Of a stretch of DNA of 64,000 nt, positions 61,948 to 64,000 are shown in pieces. Position numbers and translations under genes: made by a program. The notes beneath the pieces are model-generated. The model was not told the origin of the DNA. It saw only the letters and a list, made by a program, of their open reading frames with translations, and did not search any database. Source of the stretch: Limosilactobacillus balticus (lineage in GTDB: Bacteria; Bacillota; Bacilli; Lactobacillales; Lactobacillaceae). How positions within the stretch are numbered: position 1 is the stretch's first letter; each line of letters starts with the position of its first letter. The DNA lies in NCBI RefSeq assembly GCF_014145615.1, contig NZ_JACIVH010000042.1:310001-374000 (forward strand), read 5' to 3'.

Positions 61948-62625
61948 ATGCTGAGTATTGATAAATATGCTTATGAAAATCGAATTGTTAACTGGTCACC
62001 AAAACTTAAGGCTTTATTATGGCTTGGCGGAATTATTCTTGCTTTTCAACCTATTCAATGGCTGAAGTTAGCAGTTTTGGTAGTAGTTGCAACAATTACG
62101 ATTTATGTGACAAAGGTATCTTTTAGGCGCTATCTTAGCTGGTTTTATGCAATTATTCCCTTTGTCCTTTTAAGTGTTATTGGAATCGTGGTGACGGTTT
62201 CTCCGCAACGAAGCGCGCTAATTTGGCCAATAAAATTCGTAAGCGTCTATATTGGGATGGCAAAGGTTATGATGCCAAAAGCTGGGCAAATGGCGTTGCA
62301 GTGTATGACGGCAATTGTTTGCACTTATTGGTTTGCATTAACAACACCTTTTATTCAGATTTTGCAGGTACTCAAAGCAGCGAGATTCCCCCGTGTTATG
62401 ATTGAGGTCACGATGCTAATGTATCGCTTTATCTTTATCTTTGTTGATGCATTCGATCAAATTCATCGAGCGCAAAAACTACGATTCGGATACGATTCCT
62501 TTGGACTAATGATTCATTCATCTGGTATTTTAGCGAAGATGCTTTTTGAACAAGTTATTATTAACTATGAAATGATGACAAAAGCATTAGATGCTAAATT
62601 ATATGATGGAGAATTTTATATCTAG
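61948..62625 (+). CDS. cbiQ: Cobalt ECF transporter T component
   Basis: A 225-residue transmembrane coupling protein with about five hydrophobic segments. The coupling helices carry AARFPRVMIEV and AQKLRFGYDS, which match the two Ala-Arg-type signatures of EcfT proteins. It links CbiM to the CbiO ATPase. AGAAGGCGGTG precedes the ATG, and AGGAGG of cbiO follows directly. Confidence 0.94.
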   Translation: MLSIDKYAYENRIVNWSPKLKALLWLGGIILAFQPIQWLKLAVLVVVATITIYVTKVSFRRYLSWFYAIIPFVLLSVIGIVVTVSPQRSALIWPIKFVSVYIGMAKVMMPKAGQMALQCMTAIVCTYWFALTTPFIQILQVLKAARFPRVMIEVTMLMYRFIFIFVDAFDQIHRAQKLRFGYDSFGLMIHSSGILAKMLFEQVIINYEMMTKALDAKLYDGEFYI

Positions 62626-62634
62626 GAGGATGCA

Positions 62635-63444
62635 ATGATTGAATTAAAACACCTTAGCTACAGTTATGACGATAGGGTAAAAATTCTCGATGATATTTCA
62701 TTAAAGATTGGTGCAGATAATCATAAAGTAATTGGCTTTATGGGTCACAATGGTGCGGGTAAATCAACTCTGTTTCTTAATTTAGTTGGCGAACTAAAGC
62801 CGACTAGCGGAGAAATATTAATTGATGGAGAACCTGTAGAATATTCCAAAAAAGGACTACGTAAACTGCGGCGGAAAATAGGAATTGTTTTTCAAAATTC
62901 AGATCAGCAAATTTTTTATTCAATTGTTAAAGACGATGTTGCTTTTGCACTGCATAATCTTAAAGTTCCTAGCGAAGAGATAAATAAACGAGTAGAAAAA
63001 GTATTAAGTGAACTTGATATTCTATCATTAAAGGAACAACCAATTCAGTATTTAAGCGGTGGTCAGAAAAAAAGGGTTGCGATTGCTGGAATAATGGTAA
63101 TTGGTTCAGAATGGATCCTGCTTGATGAGCCAACGTCCGGCCTTGATCCGGATGGTCGAATTAGAATGCAAAAACTGATTCAAAAATTAGTAAATAACGG
63201 ACAGCGAATAATTTTATCAAGCCATGACATGGACTTCATGTATGAGACCTGTGACTACTTCTATTTATTAGGAAAAGGGAGGATTTTAAAGCAGGGAGAT
63301 AAGCAAACCGTCTTTGATGATGAACAATTATTGCGGGAAAATAAGCTTGACCAGCCGTGGCTAGTAAAGATTCACCAGAAACTGGGCTTGCCATTATACG
63401 ATAGTGAGCAAGAATTATTTGCGATTGAAGAAAAACATAACTGA
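62635..63444 (+). CDS. cbiO: Cobalt ECF transporter ATPase
   Basis: A 269-residue ABC ATPase that powers the CbiMNQO transporter. Walker A GHNGAGKST is at residues 37-45, the signature YLSGGQKKRVAIAG near 142 and Walker B LLDEPTSGLDPDG near 162. A single CbiO is encoded, so the ATPase should be a homodimer. AGGAGG precedes the ATG. cbiP follows after 95 bases. Confidence 0.96.
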   Translation: MIELKHLSYSYDDRVKILDDISLKIGADNHKVIGFMGHNGAGKSTLFLNLVGELKPTSGEILIDGEPVEYSKKGLRKLRRKIGIVFQNSDQQIFYSIVKDDVAFALHNLKVPSEEINKRVEKVLSELDILSLKEQPIQYLSGGQKKRVAIAGIMVIGSEWILLDEPTSGLDPDGRIRMQKLIQKLVNNGQRIILSSHDMDFMYETCDYFYLLGKGRILKQGDKQTVFDDEQLLRENKLDQPWLVKIHQKLGLPLYDSEQELFAIEEKHN

Positions 63445-63539
63445 TTTTGGCGAAACCAAATATTAATACACAAGTTGATGGGGCAGATATAGTTTACTCC
63501 ATCGGTACTTAATTTTATTAAGCTTATGGAGGAATGATC

Positions 63540-64000
63540 ATGTCAGCACAGTCCATAATGTTTCAGGGAACAGCATCAGATGCCGGAAAAAGTTGGTTAG
63601 CTGCAGCTGTTTGTCGAATATTATCTAATCAAGGGAAAAAAGTTGTTCCATTTAAATCACAGAACATGGCGTTGAATTCATTTATTACTGATATTGGTGA
63701 TGAAATGGGACGGGCACAAGTCTACCAAGCGGAAGCAGCACGGGTAAAACCAGATGTGCGGATGAACCCAATACTGCTTAAGCCATCAACCGATAAAGAT
63801 TCGCAAGTAATTGTAATGGGCAAAGTACTTGCTGACATGGATGCTGCAAGCTACTACAATTTTAAGCCGCAATTAATTCCCCAAATAATGGAAGCATATG
63901 AAGGACTTGTAAGTGAAAATGATGTGGTAATTTTAGAAGGAGCCGGCAGTCCTGCTGAAATTAATTTAAACGATAATGATATCGTTAATATGGGGATGGC
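63540..64000 (+). CDS. cbiP: Cobyric acid synthase, 3' end outside window
   Basis: The frame opens at ATG 63540 after GGAGGAATG and stays open to the window edge (about 153 codons), so roughly two-thirds of the usual 500 residues are missing. It has [14 protein letters not shown] (P-loop), [24 protein letters not shown] and [11 protein letters not shown], all CbiP hallmarks. It amidates side chains b, d, e and g of adenosylcobyrinic acid diamide. It continues the cbi operon. Confidence 0.95.
   Translation, partial: MSAQSIMFQGTASDAGKSWLAAAVCRILSNQGKKVVPFKSQNMALNSFITDIGDEMGRAQVYQAEAARVKPDVRMNPILLKPSTDKDSQVIVMGKVLADMDAASYYNFKPQLIPQIMEAYEGLVSENDVVILEGAGSPAEINLNDNDIVNMGM

Noticed and set aside
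63445-63539. Terminator between cbiO and cbiP
   Set aside because: A weak GATGG/CCATC pairing exists, but no U tract follows and the gene order argues for one operon.

Overview
The window is AT-rich Firmicute DNA that I read as Limosilactobacillus (Lactobacillus) reuteri or a very close relative. The main reason is a propanediol/glycerol-utilisation (pdu) microcompartment operon followed directly by an anaerobic cobalamin (cbi/cob) operon, the island described for that species. The flanking genes fit an obligate heterofermenter: galactose (galK, galT), a LacS-type permease, zwf and gnd. Genes carry strong AGGAGG-type ribosome binding sites and many are separated by U-tailed hairpins. The species call is inference from gene content and order.

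Left part (1-25 kb), ordinary chromosome: a truncated protein tyrosine phosphatase, an SGNH esterase, galK-galT-galR behind a promoter with a cre site, a DedA protein, a DAACS symporter, an Lrp regulator, UspA, a frameshifted LtrA gene, lacS (cre inside its promoter), a small unknown, gnd, zwf, an MFS carrier, a VOC protein, an orphan NrdI, a CNNM/CBS protein, an operon of a degenerate ABC ATPase with a degenerate Rossmann protein and a DUF1836 protein, then MarR, a B3/B4 protein, an AI-2E family permease and a TIM-barrel isomerase.

Pdu part (26.3-46 kb): the glycerol channel pduF, an EutJ-like Hsp70 protein and divergent pocR, then pduA-B-C-D-E-G-H-K-J-L-M-N-O-(GlcG/HbpS-like)-P-Q-W-U on the plus strand. 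PduCDE dehydrates glycerol to 3-hydroxypropionaldehyde (reuterin), or 1,2-propanediol to propionaldehyde, using adenosylcobalamin. PduGH and PduO keep the cofactor active, PduP-PduL-PduW oxidise aldehyde to acid with ATP, PduQ reduces it to alcohol, and PduA/B/J/K/N/U form the shell. After pduU come a second tyrosine phosphatase, a CobC-like phosphatase, a CadD-like carrier and pduV on the opposite strand.

Cobalamin part (46-64 kb): a flavodoxin and an FMN reductase-GNAT fusion, a second PduO-type adenosyltransferase on the minus strand, then the plus-strand operon cobD-cbiA-B-C-D-E-T-F-G-H-J-cobA/hemD-cbiK-L-M-N-Q-O-cbiP (cut by the window end). It builds the corrin ring by the early-cobalt route and imports cobalt through CbiMNQO. 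Both the pdu and the cbi operon have a cre-like site just downstream of the predicted promoter, so carbon catabolite control may set both together. I found no tRNA, rRNA, CRISPR array, insertion sequence or convincing cobalamin riboswitch.
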